This document shows, piece after piece, positions 25,600 through 32,455 of a DNA stretch of 53,060 nucleotides (the first letter of the stretch is position 1; each line of letters starts with the position of its first letter). The stretch spans positions 1 through 53,060 of the IMG/VR virus record IMGVR_UViG_3300010354_000122; one strand, 5' to 3'. This DNA is from a virus. Below the pieces are notes generated by a model, which saw nothing but the letters and a program-made list of their open reading frames with translations, searched no databases and was not told where the DNA came from. The translations under genes were made by a program, and so were the position numbers.

Positions 25600-25600
25600 C

Positions 25601-26125
25601 ATGAAGGTTAACATTGGTCCCTATCCGGAGGGCAGAGATGAACAACAGGTCATTAATGTTCAAATAGAAGAACATGATACTTGGTCAATGGATTTAACGC
25701 TTGCTCACATTATTGTTCCGATGCTTAAACAGCTAAAAGAAACAAAGCATGGCGCTCCAGGATCGTTACCTGAGTTTGCGTTGACGTCAACGGGCAGTTC
25801 CCAATATTGTTTTGATTTCTACAGTGAAGAGGACAACGCAGCATGGGAAGCTGGTCACATGCATTGGGATGAGCTGATGGATAAAATGATCTGGTCTTTT
25901 GAGCAAGTGCTTATTAACTGGGAAGATCAGTATTGGACTGTAAAACCTAAGATCGATCTTGATGCAATGTTGAATCAAAAAGATAATGATAGCGAGGTTA
26001 ACACTCATCCTCTTATCTGGGAGGAGCACGGCGTGTGTGATTGGATAGGTGTGGACAATCATAGGAAAAAAATGCAAGAGGGTTTTGATTTGTTTGGGAA
26101 GTATTTTTGTGATTTGTGGGACTAG
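25601..26125 (+). CDS. conserved hypothetical protein
   Basis: A 174-residue protein rich in Trp and acidic residues, with no family I can name. It contains DTWSMDLTLAHIIVPMLKQL near residues 27-46, then ETKHGAPG, a pattern I associate with uncharacterised proteins of marine T4-like phages. ATG 25601 is chosen because AGGAAA precedes it and the frame from 25568 lies within queD. The last base of its stop codon is the first base of tRNA-Leu. Confidence 0.75.
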   Translation: MKVNIGPYPEGRDEQQVINVQIEEHDTWSMDLTLAHIIVPMLKQLKETKHGAPGSLPEFALTSTGSSQYCFDFYSEEDNAAWEAGHMHWDELMDKMIWSFEQVLINWEDQYWTVKPKIDLDAMLNQKDNDSEVNTHPLIWEEHGVCDWIGVDNHRKKMQEGFDLFGKYFCDLWD

Positions 26126-26208
26126 CCCAAGTGGTGAAACGGCAGACACGCTTGCCTTAGGAGCAAGTGCCGAAAGGCGTGGGGGTTCGAGTCCCTCTTT
26201 GGGCACCA
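26125..26208 (+). tRNA. tRNA-Leu (anticodon UAG)
   Basis: Acceptor GCCCAAG pairs with TTTGGGC, the T-arm has GGTTCGAGTCC, and the anticodon loop CTTAGGA reads UAG for CUA codons. A variable arm is present and CCA is encoded. The first base is shared with the upstream stop codon. Confidence 0.96.
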
Positions 26209-26215
26209 TTTCAAA

Positions 26216-26293
26216 CGGAGTGTAGGTCAGCCTGGTCAGACCGCCTGCTTTGGGAGCAGGATGTCGGGAGTTCGAATCTCTCCACTCCGACCA
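26216..26293 (+). tRNA. tRNA-Pro (anticodon UGG)
   Basis: Acceptor CGGAGTG pairs with CACTCCG; the anticodon loop TTTGGGA reads UGG for CCA codons; the T-arm has GTTCGAATC. CCA is encoded. A run of T follows directly. Confidence 0.96.
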
Positions 26294-26326
26294 TTTTTTT
26301 TTATTTTTAACCGTAAGGAGTATATC

Positions 26327-26761
26327 ATGGAGTTGAAGGGAAGCAAGACTGCAGAATGTTTAAAAGAAGCGTTTGCTGGTGAGTCGATGGCTAACCGTCG
26401 TTATCTTTACTTTGCAAACATGGCCGACATTGCTGGTGCACAGGAAGTGGCTAACGTGTTCCGTAACACGGCTGAGGGTGAGACCGGTCACGCTCATGGC
26501 CACATGGAGTATTTGTTGAACCTTGGCGCTGGTGATCCTGGTACTGGCGAACAAGTTAAGAACGTCGAACAAGCTCTCCATTCTGCAATTGAAGGAGAAA
26601 CCCACGAGTATACCGACATGTATCCTGGTATGGCTAAGACTGCTCGCGAAGAAGGGTTTGATGAAATCGCTGACTGGTTCGAGACACTTGCTAAAGCTGA
26701 GCGTTCACACGCCGGCAAGTTCAAGCGTACTCTTGACGCCTATAAGGCTGAAGGAAACTAA
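26327..26761 (+). CDS. rubrerythrin-like diiron protein
   Basis: A 144-residue ferritin-like protein of the rubrerythrin family. The four-helix bundle shows the usual diiron ligands: Glu19 in AFAGES, ExxH at 52-55 (GETGH), Glu91/Glu94 in EGETHEY and ExxH at 125-128 ([10 protein letters not shown]). The C-terminal rubredoxin domain with two CxxC pairs is absent, making this the short form. Rubrerythrins reduce peroxide, so an oxidative-stress role during infection is plausible. ATG 26327 follows AAGGAG; the longer frame starts inside tRNA-Pro. Confidence 0.9.
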   Translation: MELKGSKTAECLKEAFAGESMANRRYLYFANMADIAGAQEVANVFRNTAEGETGHAHGHMEYLLNLGAGDPGTGEQVKNVEQALHSAIEGETHEYTDMYPGMAKTAREEGFDEIADWFETLAKAERSHAGKFKRTLDAYKAEGN

Positions 26762-26764
26762 ACG

Positions 26765-27259
26765 GTGAAAGTATTTAAAAATGTATTATCCGAACAACTC
26801 CACCAAGTTATTTTTGAAAAGGTAGAGAAAAAACTTGGTGATAATTGTTGGGCACCAAGCTCTTTATTTTGGCACCCTGGATTAAGAACAGGAATACAGG
26901 GTTCTACTTATCAAACTGTGGTTGATAATGATATTCATGATAAAATATCGAAAGAAATAACACACCTCTTACCTACTCATAACTTTTTAATTATTCAACA
27001 TTATTTGTGGGACAAAAATGCGGGAATTGCTTTGCACAACGATGATAATTATTTGTTTGGTGCCACAATCTATATGAATAGGCAATGGAGCATTAACGAT
27101 GGTGGTATTTTTATACACCAGCATGAAAATGAATATAAAGCTATCGTACCAGAATTTAATACCATGGTACTAAATGACAGAAAAACTTATCATCTTGTCA
27201 CACCTGTTAGTCCTTTCACTTCCAATTTAAGAATGACTATTCAAGTGTGGGGACGTTAA
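26765..27259 (+). CDS. 2OG-Fe(II) oxygenase
   Basis: A 164-residue double-stranded beta-helix protein of the prolyl-hydroxylase-like group. The iron triad is His91, Asp93 (LHNDD) and His143 (KTYHLVTPV), with Arg156 in NLRMTIQVW as the 2-oxoglutarate anchor. The substrate may be protein or nucleic acid and cannot be read from sequence. Such enzymes are frequent in marine T4-like phages; a second one follows at 28106. It begins three bases after rubrerythrin. Confidence 0.82.
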   Translation: MKVFKNVLSEQLHQVIFEKVEKKLGDNCWAPSSLFWHPGLRTGIQGSTYQTVVDNDIHDKISKEITHLLPTHNFLIIQHYLWDKNAGIALHNDDNYLFGATIYMNRQWSINDGGIFIHQHENEYKAIVPEFNTMVLNDRKTYHLVTPVSPFTSNLRMTIQVWGR

Positions 27260-27273
27260 TCTAATGTATTTAT

Positions 27274-27348
27274 TCCTCGATAGCTCAGCGGTAGAGCAGT
27301 TGACTGTTAATCAATTGGTCCGTGGTTCGATCCCACGTCGAGGAGCCA
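27274..27348 (+). tRNA. tRNA-Asn (anticodon GUU)
   Basis: Acceptor TCCTCGA pairs with TCGAGGA; the D-arm is AGCTCAGCGGTAGAGC; the anticodon loop CTGTTAA reads GUU; the T-arm has GGTTCGATCC. CCA is encoded. Confidence 0.96.
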
Positions 27349-27369
27349 CCTCTGCTCCTGGGAGATATT

Positions 27370-28116
27370 ATGTTTTTCTGGTTTAAGCGAAAAAAGATTG
27401 TATTGGATTGTTTTACCTATGACTCCATAGTGTATGATAGACATAAGATACAAAAAGCTGTGTATTCTTTACCTGATTGGTTCAAAAATCTTGACATAAA
27501 CATTCCGGGAAATATGAAATATTGTGAGGGATTTAAACAATATTTTAAAAATGCAATTTCTCTTAATATGTGGTGCACTCTCGATTTTCACATTGACAGC
27601 AAAAATAAAAAATGGGAATGGAATGCTGCCATGCCACTAAGAGCACATGGTGAGCATAAGCCTAAACAATATGGTTCTTTTCTTCCCCCAGATAACTACG
27701 ACCATTTTAAAATAGGCACTCCCTGGTTCTTCAAGACAAGCAGGCATGTTAAGTTTGCCTGGGTTGATAGTTTCTGGTGTAGGAATACAATGGCTTATTT
27801 TTTTCCAAATGCTATTGTAGACTACTTTTATCAGCATACCACAGACGTGAACATGTTTTTTAGTTACGGAGATAAGCCTTATTCATTCACAATTCAAGCC
27901 GGCCAGCCGATGATTTTTTTAATTCCTCTCACGGAAGAAAAAGTTGAGATAAGAAACCACCTTGTTTCCGTACAAGAAATTGAGCGGTATGCACCTGTTG
28001 ATGTTGGTGTGTCCTCCGCCTTTAACAGATACCAGATAAGAAAAAAACACACAGACAAACTTTTAAGTCAGCAAAAGAAATGCCCATTTGGTTTTGGAAA
28101 CAAAGATGAAATCTAA
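27370..28116 (+). CDS. hypothetical protein
   Basis: A 248-residue protein with beta-rich character and many aromatic residues (FTIQAGQPMIFLIPL near residue 180), which might suit a cupin-like or jelly-roll fold, but no metal motif is clear. The C-terminus has CPFGFGNK. ATG 27370 is used because the longer frame starts inside tRNA-Asn. It lies between two 2OG oxygenase genes and overlaps the second by 11 bases, so the three may act together. Function not recognised. Confidence 0.72.
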   Translation: MFFWFKRKKIVLDCFTYDSIVYDRHKIQKAVYSLPDWFKNLDINIPGNMKYCEGFKQYFKNAISLNMWCTLDFHIDSKNKKWEWNAAMPLRAHGEHKPKQYGSFLPPDNYDHFKIGTPWFFKTSRHVKFAWVDSFWCRNTMAYFFPNAIVDYFYQHTTDVNMFFSYGDKPYSFTIQAGQPMIFLIPLTEEKVEIRNHLVSVQEIERYAPVDVGVSSAFNRYQIRKKHTDKLLSQQKKCPFGFGNKDEI

Positions 28117-28708
28117 CTTAGTTAAATCTGACAAATTTAATTTTGTGGTGTTTGAGAACATTTTTAATGAAGAAGAGCTGGGAAAAATTTGGATTGAAGT
28201 AACATTCTTGAGTGATTTCAACAAACTAAAAAATGAACAGCAGCTGGGAAGCGCTTATGAAGGTAACAAGCTTCTAAAAAAAGGATACGGCATATGGCTC
28301 GACGAGATGTACACGAACAGACACACGTCTAATTATCTTAGATTGTATAAAAAACCTTTTAGCTGCGAAGAAATGGATGATTACTTTAAACAAGATTACA
28401 CACTAAATCTTTTTAGAAATACAAATAGAGATAACACATTAATAAACTACTATGCGGATTCTAATTACTATGAGCCGCATTTAGATAATGCGTGTTATTC
28501 GTATGTATTTTGGTTATTTCGGGAGCCAAGGATGTTTACCGGTGGAGAATTTTATTTTCCCGATATAGACTGTGAATTGTCGGCAGCAAGTAATTGCGGA
28601 GTTCTATTTCCTTCATGGGCTAAACACGGCGTAAAACAAATAGAAAATAATGTAGATGGTACGGAATTTGCTGGTCGCTTTAGTTTCTCAACTTTTTTTC
28701 ATATATAA
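28106..28708 (+). CDS. 2OG-Fe(II) oxygenase, second copy
   Basis: A 200-residue prolyl-4-hydroxylase-like oxygenase. The triad is His125, Asp127 (EPHLDNA) and His174 (WAKHGVKQ), with Arg191 in GRFSFSTFF. FTGGEFYFPD at 145-154 is the usual strand before the distal His. It shares only the motif order with the oxygenase at 26765, so the two are not recent duplicates. ATG 28106 lies inside the end of the previous gene. Confidence 0.85.
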   Translation: MKSNLVKSDKFNFVVFENIFNEEELGKIWIEVTFLSDFNKLKNEQQLGSAYEGNKLLKKGYGIWLDEMYTNRHTSNYLRLYKKPFSCEEMDDYFKQDYTLNLFRNTNRDNTLINYYADSNYYEPHLDNACYSYVFWLFREPRMFTGGEFYFPDIDCELSAASNCGVLFPSWAKHGVKQIENNVDGTEFAGRFSFSTFFHI

Positions 28709-28710
28709 AA

Positions 28711-28914
28711 ATGTCTCACCTCAATAATTTAAAAAAATGGGTTCTCCAGCCTGCTTCAGATGAAGTACAGGCTGAAAGACTCGCCATTTGTCATGCGTGT
28801 CCTGAATACAAAGCACAGATAAATTTATGTAACATGTGCAAATGTCTTGTCGGTCTAAAGGTGGGGCTTGCACGTCAAAAGTGTCCACTTGATAAATGGA
28901 TGGATATTAAGTAG
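28711..28914 (+). CDS. small zinc-ribbon protein
   Basis: A 67-residue protein with six cysteines: Cys27, Cys30, Cys40, Cys43, Cys45 and Cys58, fitting one or two zinc sites. ERLAICHACPEYK and CKCLVGLKV are typical of a widespread family of small phage zinc proteins with no assigned role. It begins two bases after the 2OG oxygenase, and its stop codon shares its last base with tRNA-Tyr. Confidence 0.78.
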   Translation: MSHLNNLKKWVLQPASDEVQAERLAICHACPEYKAQINLCNMCKCLVGLKVGLARQKCPLDKWMDIK

Positions 28915-28998
28915 GGTGCCGAGAAGCATTGGTGACTTCAGCAGACTGTAAATCTGTCGCCTCAGGCATACGGGGTTCGAATCCCTGGGCACCCACCA
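28914..28998 (+). tRNA. tRNA-Tyr (anticodon GUA)
   Basis: Acceptor GGGTGCC pairs with GGCACCC; the anticodon loop CTGTAAA reads GUA; a class II variable arm is present; the T-arm has GGTTCGAATCC. CCA is encoded. The first base belongs to the upstream stop codon. Confidence 0.96.
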
Positions 28999-28999
28999 T

Positions 29000-29073
29000 G
29001 CGGGATTAGTTTAATGGTAGAACGAGAGCCTTCCAAGCTCACGACAGCGGTTCGATTCCGCTATCCCGCTCCA
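29000..29073 (+). tRNA. tRNA-Gly (anticodon UCC)
   Basis: Acceptor GCGGGAT pairs with ATCCCGC; the anticodon loop CTTCCAA reads UCC for GGA codons; the T-arm has GGTTCGATTCC. CCA is encoded. It lies one base after tRNA-Tyr. Confidence 0.96.
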
Positions 29074-29075
29074 AA

Positions 29076-29169
29076 GGAGACATGGCTGAGTGGTCGAAAG
29101 CGGCTTCCTGCTAAGAAGTTATACGGTTTAAAAACTGTATCGAAGGTTCGAATCCTTCTGTCTCCGCCA
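29076..29169 (+). tRNA. tRNA-Ser (anticodon GCU)
   Basis: Acceptor GGAGACA pairs with TGTCTCC; the anticodon loop CTGCTAA reads GCU for AGC/AGU; the long variable arm pairs ATACGGTTT with AAACTGTAT; the T-arm has GGTTCGAATCC. CCA is encoded. It lies two bases after tRNA-Gly. Confidence 0.96.
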
Positions 29170-29174
29170 ACTAA

Positions 29175-29209
29175 GAAGGATATATATCTTATACCTAGTG
29201 ATGGGTGAT
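29175..29209 (+). repeat. leader repeat copy A with GNRA hairpin
   Basis: A 35-base leader element 20 bases before the start of the secreted-protein gene. It matches copy B at 30056-30090 in 29 of 35 positions. ACCTA, loop GTGA and TGGGT (29193-29206) form a small hairpin. A perfect palindrome GATATATATC lies just upstream. Confidence 0.7.
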
Positions 29210-29229
29210 CATATTATAAGGAGAGATAT

Positions 29230-30045
29230 ATGTTTTTTGTTAAAGCTTTTTTTGCTGGTTTGATTATTACAATTGCTTCTTTATTTCAAACAGCTGAAGC
29301 TACACCAATTGTAATGCTAAAAACAACTACAGCTGGTACAGTAGCTAGAATTGTTGACATAAAGTTAGCAATGTCAAACGCAGTCGTGACACACGATGTG
29401 CCATTTTACAACTGGGAGCATGGGTTTGGCAGTTTTATCACTGCACCCTGGGGCAGCTGGGAAGGGTACATAGCCACACCAAACTCGAATCCACCTGCAG
29501 GAGCGTTGGAACACGTAATTCAGTTTGAGTTTAGATCAGAAAATTTCTTTGTAGAACAAAATACCGGTCATTTTGTTGTTGGTCTTCGTAGCAGAATTGA
29601 TGGTAACAAGCTAAACAGTAACGGTATCATACTTGGCAACGTTTCTGAATATTACAATCCTGAAACATTATGTGGACCAGCTGATAAACGAAACGCAGCA
29701 TCGATGGCAGTTTTCTTTACAGGTGGCAATTGTGTGCTGGGCTCTCAAACAACATCTGTTGCTTTGAAAGACAAGACTGATTACTTTGTCATTTTTGTTG
29801 CTGGTGAATACCGACAGAAGGTAGCTAAAAACGCTGACGGTTATCTACGTTATTTTCTAATGGAAAAAGTCGCCGATCAGTGGGTTGTCGTTGATCAAAA
29901 ATCGTATGACATACCACTTGTAAACTTTGCCCCATCATCGTTTAGAATTATGCCACATGGCGGATGGTTTATAGCAGAAAACCTGTCACAGCATTATTGG
30001 CAGTTTAAGATTAAAGATCTTAAAGCGTATTGGGTAGTTGAATAA
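29230..30045 (+). CDS. secreted protein of unknown function
   Basis: A 271-residue protein with a classic signal peptide: charged start, hydrophobic core AFFAGLIITIASLF and a probable cleavage after AEA near residue 24. The mature part is beta-rich with many aromatic residues (WEHGFGSFITAPWGSWEG), a pattern consistent with a lectin-like or jelly-roll fold, though I cannot assign a family. It would act in the periplasm or outside the cell. RBS AAGGAG upstream. It shares a leader element with the outer-membrane gene that follows. Confidence 0.72.
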   Translation: MFFVKAFFAGLIITIASLFQTAEATPIVMLKTTTAGTVARIVDIKLAMSNAVVTHDVPFYNWEHGFGSFITAPWGSWEGYIATPNSNPPAGALEHVIQFEFRSENFFVEQNTGHFVVGLRSRIDGNKLNSNGIILGNVSEYYNPETLCGPADKRNAASMAVFFTGGNCVLGSQTTSVALKDKTDYFVIFVAGEYRQKVAKNADGYLRYFLMEKVADQWVVVDQKSYDIPLVNFAPSSFRIMPHGGWFIAENLSQHYWQFKIKDLKAYWVVE

Positions 30046-30055
30046 AAAAAATTGG

Positions 30056-30090
30056 GAAGGCTATATATCTTGTACCTAGCAATAGGTGCT
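30056..30090 (+). repeat. leader repeat copy B with GNRA hairpin
   Basis: The second copy of the 35-base leader, 24 bases before the outer-membrane protein gene. ACCTA, loop GCAA and TAGGT (30074-30087) form a hairpin; compared with copy A, a T-G pair becomes T-A and the loop stays GNRA. Flanking G and C add two further pairs. Confidence 0.7.
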
Positions 30091-30114
30091 TTTATTAACA
30101 AAGGAGGTAGTAAC

Positions 30115-30558
30115 ATGAAGAAACTCGTAATTAGTGCTGTTTTAGCTCTTGCTGCTGGCTCAGCTTCTGCTTTTGAAGTTGGTGTCACCGGTCACCGTAA
30201 CTACGACACAGATCGTAATGCTGTTGGCGTTACTGTTGGTCAAAGCTTCAAGGGTCTTGATCTTACCGCAGGTTTCGATCGTACTACAAAGGATAGCAAA
30301 GTAGATCGTTGGAGCCTTGTTGGTGGTCTCAATGTCCTCAAGCTTGGTGATGCAAGAGTTGCAGTGAAGGCAGGTGCCGCACATGTTAACGCTAAGGATG
30401 GTCCAAGTGGCCTTGCTGGTGTTGCTGGTGTTGGTCTCAAGCTGCCACTTGATAAGAAGCTTACAGCCACTGTTGATGTAATGCGTCAGTGGGGTGAGCC
30501 AGCCGTTAAGACTCTTGACGGTAACCTCGTCGTGCTTGGTGTCAAGTACAAGTTTTAA
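30115..30558 (+). CDS. outer-membrane beta-barrel protein
   Basis: A 147-residue exported protein. The signal peptide (MKKLVISAVLALAAGSASA) ends with an ASA cleavage site. The mature part has alternating amphipathic strands with GVTVGQSF, LDLTAGFD and VAVKAGAAHV, and ends VVLGVKYKF with a terminal Phe, as the BAM insertion signal requires. About eight strands fit an OmpA/OmpX-size barrel. Phage-encoded barrels can mask receptors or exclude superinfecting phages; that role is inferred. ATG 30115 follows AAGGAGG; the longer frame from 30052 is not needed. Confidence 0.8.
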   Translation: MKKLVISAVLALAAGSASAFEVGVTGHRNYDTDRNAVGVTVGQSFKGLDLTAGFDRTTKDSKVDRWSLVGGLNVLKLGDARVAVKAGAAHVNAKDGPSGLAGVAGVGLKLPLDKKLTATVDVMRQWGEPAVKTLDGNLVVLGVKYKF

Positions 30559-30576
30559 TTTGTTATAAGCTCCGAC

Positions 30577-30606
30577 ACAAACCCGCTTCGGCGGGTTTGT
30601 TTTTTT
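30577..30606 (+). terminator. intrinsic terminator
   Basis: ACAAACCCGC and GCGGGTTTGT form a 10-bp stem with a TTCG loop, followed by seven T. It lies 18 bases after the outer-membrane gene. Confidence 0.92.
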
Positions 30607-30624
30607 CTGGAGTTAATGTATAAT
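30597..30624 (+). promoter_or_regulatory. possible promoter for tRNA-Arg
   Basis: TATAAT at 30619-30624 lies nine bases before tRNA-Arg. The only -35 candidate is TTGTTT (30597-30602) in the terminator tail, with a 16-base spacer. The -10 is strong and the -35 weak. Confidence 0.45.
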
Positions 30625-30632
30625 ACGAACAT

Positions 30633-30708
30633 CTGCCCGTAGCTCAGTGGATAGAGCAACGGCCTTCTAAGCCGTTGGTCGGACGTTCGAATCGTCTCGG
30701 GCAGGCCA
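30633..30708 (+). tRNA. tRNA-Arg (anticodon UCU)
   Basis: Acceptor CTGCCCG pairs with CGGGCAG; the anticodon loop CTTCTAA reads UCU for AGA codons; the T-arm has GTTCGAATC. CCA is encoded. Confidence 0.96.
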
Positions 30709-30714
30709 TAAATA
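30707..30714 (+). promoter_or_regulatory. candidate late promoter motif CATAAATA
   Basis: CATAAATA starts inside the encoded CCA of tRNA-Arg and lies 24 bases before the next start codon. Overlap with the tRNA end makes chance occurrence possible. Confidence 0.35.
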
Positions 30715-30738
30715 CATTTATTTGCACTGAGGTACATC

Positions 30739-31590
30739 ATGAACTTAGCATTGTTTCTTCTCATCATAGTAATGTTGGTTGTTATAGTGTATCTCAAATT
30801 AACAGCCAAAGATTCTTATTCTGGTTTACGTGATCAAATCTACTTTGGTTACTATGGAGATATGTCTTATCAGTTAGAAGAAACCAAAGATCATACCAAC
30901 ATGGTTTGGATTGCTGCATGGGATAGACATCCTTTGTCCTGGGGAGATTGCGTTTATCAGCGTGTTCAACAAGCAAGCAATGTAGGAAAAAAGTCGGTAA
31001 TCATGATGACAAATGATTGCTATGTTGACCGTAAATTTAATCCTAAGGCAGTTGAAGAATTAGATGATTTGTTTCGTAAGTTGAGTAAAGATGATTATTT
31101 GAACGACGTCATTGCAATTTACCCCACTGACGAACCTGATGGAGCTAATATTAGCTCAGAAGAAATTGCAAAAGCAAACAACGCCATAAGAAATGTAATG
31201 AAAAAATATTCAGAATTGAAAAACACAGCTTTGGCTGTTTTTTATACCGGGTCAGAAAAATACCCAGGTATGGAATATTATGACTGGGTTGGTTTTGATG
31301 AATACCATGTGGGGGCAAAGGCATTAGGAGCAAAGTATAGACGAATGGTTTCCAAGCTTCGTGGGGATCAACGGACAATGATTATACCTGGAGGATGTGA
31401 TAAGTGGAGACAAGATCCCAAACCGTTTGTTAATTTTGCTTTGAAAAATCCTCGTGTTGTCGCAATAGTACCATTTATTTGGTTCGACAATGCTGATCCA
31501 GGAAATACAGATGTCGGGCATGGTATTAGAAGCAACGGAATGAAAGAAGCTTATAAGGAGGCAGGTTTGACTATAATTAAGCCTCGTTAG
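30739..31590 (+). CDS. membrane-anchored glycoside-hydrolase-like protein
   Basis: A 283-residue protein with an N-terminal hydrophobic anchor (LALFLLIIVMLVVIVYL) and a domain resembling a TIM-barrel glycosidase: IAIYPTDEPDG near residue 128 with acidic residues at the strand end, DWVGFDEYHV, MIIPGG and VAIVPFIWFDN. The substrate is unknown; action on the envelope or surface sugars is plausible. The last ten bases, including the stop codon, form the start of tRNA-Val. Confidence 0.62.
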   Translation: MNLALFLLIIVMLVVIVYLKLTAKDSYSGLRDQIYFGYYGDMSYQLEETKDHTNMVWIAAWDRHPLSWGDCVYQRVQQASNVGKKSVIMMTNDCYVDRKFNPKAVEELDDLFRKLSKDDYLNDVIAIYPTDEPDGANISSEEIAKANNAIRNVMKKYSELKNTALAVFYTGSEKYPGMEYYDWVGFDEYHVGAKALGAKYRRMVSKLRGDQRTMIIPGGCDKWRQDPKPFVNFALKNPRVVAIVPFIWFDNADPGNTDVGHGIRSNGMKEAYKEAGLTIIKPR

Positions 31591-31655
31591 TTTAATGGTA
31601 AAACGTCGCCTTTACACGGCGAATAGTGGTGGTTCGATTCCATCACGAGGCACCA
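31581..31655 (+). tRNA. tRNA-Val (anticodon UAC)
   Basis: Acceptor GCCTCGT pairs with ACGAGGC; the anticodon loop TTTACAC reads UAC for GUA codons; the T-arm has GGTTCGATTCC. CCA is encoded. The first ten bases overlap the upstream coding sequence. Confidence 0.96.
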
Positions 31656-31671
31656 CTAATCGGAGAATAAA

Positions 31672-31881
31672 ATGAAGCTTACACAAGAAGAAGCGGAGAA
31701 GTTTTTGAATCCTGATGGAACAATCAACGCAAGAAAAGTTCGTAGGTCTTGTGGTGGTAGACGTGGTCGTAAGGAAGGTACGAAGTCGCTTAAAAATAGA
31801 CAAGCAGGAAAAGCCAAGGTTAGCACAAGAACTGTAATACGTGCAAAATATAATGCTATGAAGAATTACTTACAACAATGA
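31672..31881 (+). CDS. small basic protein
   Basis: A 69-residue, strongly basic protein. The central segment RKVRRSCGGRRGRKEGTKSL is rich in Arg and Gly, as in nucleic-acid-binding tails, but no defined motif is present. It has GGAG upstream of ATG and overlaps the cupin gene by four bases. Function unknown. Confidence 0.65.
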   Translation: MKLTQEEAEKFLNPDGTINARKVRRSCGGRRGRKEGTKSLKNRQAGKAKVSTRTVIRAKYNAMKNYLQQ

Positions 31882-32321
31882 GTACACCCGAAATTAAAAT
31901 CTTAGCTGTAAGCAATGTATACTGCAGGTTAATGTATTTTAAAAATAGGGGTGATGTACAGGCAGGCCATTGTCACACGTATGACCATGGTACTTTGCTG
32001 TCAACTGGCCGTTTACAAGTAGATATGTTCAGCGAAGATAATATACACCAAGGCACAAAAATTTTTGAAGCGCCAACATTTATTTTTATACGTAAAGATG
32101 CAAAACATCAATTAACAGCTCTTGAAGATAATACTGTAGCGGTGTGCATACATGCTCTTAGAACAATTGAAGATGATATTATAGATTCTAGCTTTTTTGT
32201 AACAGCAATGCAAGATGAACAAAGTGTTGCCAGATCAATGATTAGAAAAGATATGATGCGTAAACATTTTACTTGTAGTGAAAGTATACCAGTGGATAAG
32301 CTTAAAGAACCAGAAGCATAA
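31878..32321 (+). CDS. cupin-domain protein
   Basis: A 147-residue protein with a single cupin-like core. GHCHTYDHGTLLSTGRLQVD at about residues 30-49 resembles cupin motif 1 with possible metal His residues, and FIFIRKDAKHQLTALED at 68-84 fits motif 2. The C-terminus is helical. Substrate unknown. It begins in the end of the basic-protein gene and is followed by tRNA-Ser. Confidence 0.68.
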   Translation: MSTPEIKILAVSNVYCRLMYFKNRGDVQAGHCHTYDHGTLLSTGRLQVDMFSEDNIHQGTKIFEAPTFIFIRKDAKHQLTALEDNTVAVCIHALRTIEDDIIDSSFFVTAMQDEQSVARSMIRKDMMRKHFTCSESIPVDKLKEPEA

Positions 32322-32323
32322 AA

Positions 32324-32412
32324 GGAAACGTGGCAGAGCCCGGTTTATTGCAACAGTCTTGAAAACTGTCGACTGTAAAGGTCCGTAGGTTCGAATCCTA
32401 CCGTTTCCGCCA
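32324..32412 (+). tRNA. tRNA-Ser (anticodon UGA)
   Basis: Acceptor GGAAACG pairs with CGTTTCC; the anticodon loop CTTGAAA reads UGA for UCA codons; a class II variable arm is present; the T-arm has GGTTCGAATCC. CCA is encoded. Confidence 0.96.
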
Positions 32413-32414
32413 AA

Positions 32415-32422
32415 CATAAATA
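32415..32422 (+). promoter_or_regulatory. candidate late promoter motif CATAAATA
   Basis: CATAAATA lies three bases after tRNA-Ser and overlaps the 5' arm of a hairpin. Evidence is motif and position only. Confidence 0.4.
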
Positions 32423-32455
32423 CCCTAATAATATCAACGTTATTGGGGTATTTTT
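32418..32455 (+). terminator. hairpin terminator directly before a start codon
   Basis: ATACCCTAATAA and TTATTGGGGTAT pair around a short loop and run into five T that abut the ATG at 32456. This either ends the tRNA-Ser transcript or covers the start of the next gene. Confidence 0.65.

Noticed and set aside
29180-29190. GATATATATC palindrome as an operator or attachment site
   Set aside because: The second leader copy breaks the palindrome and no integrase is present.
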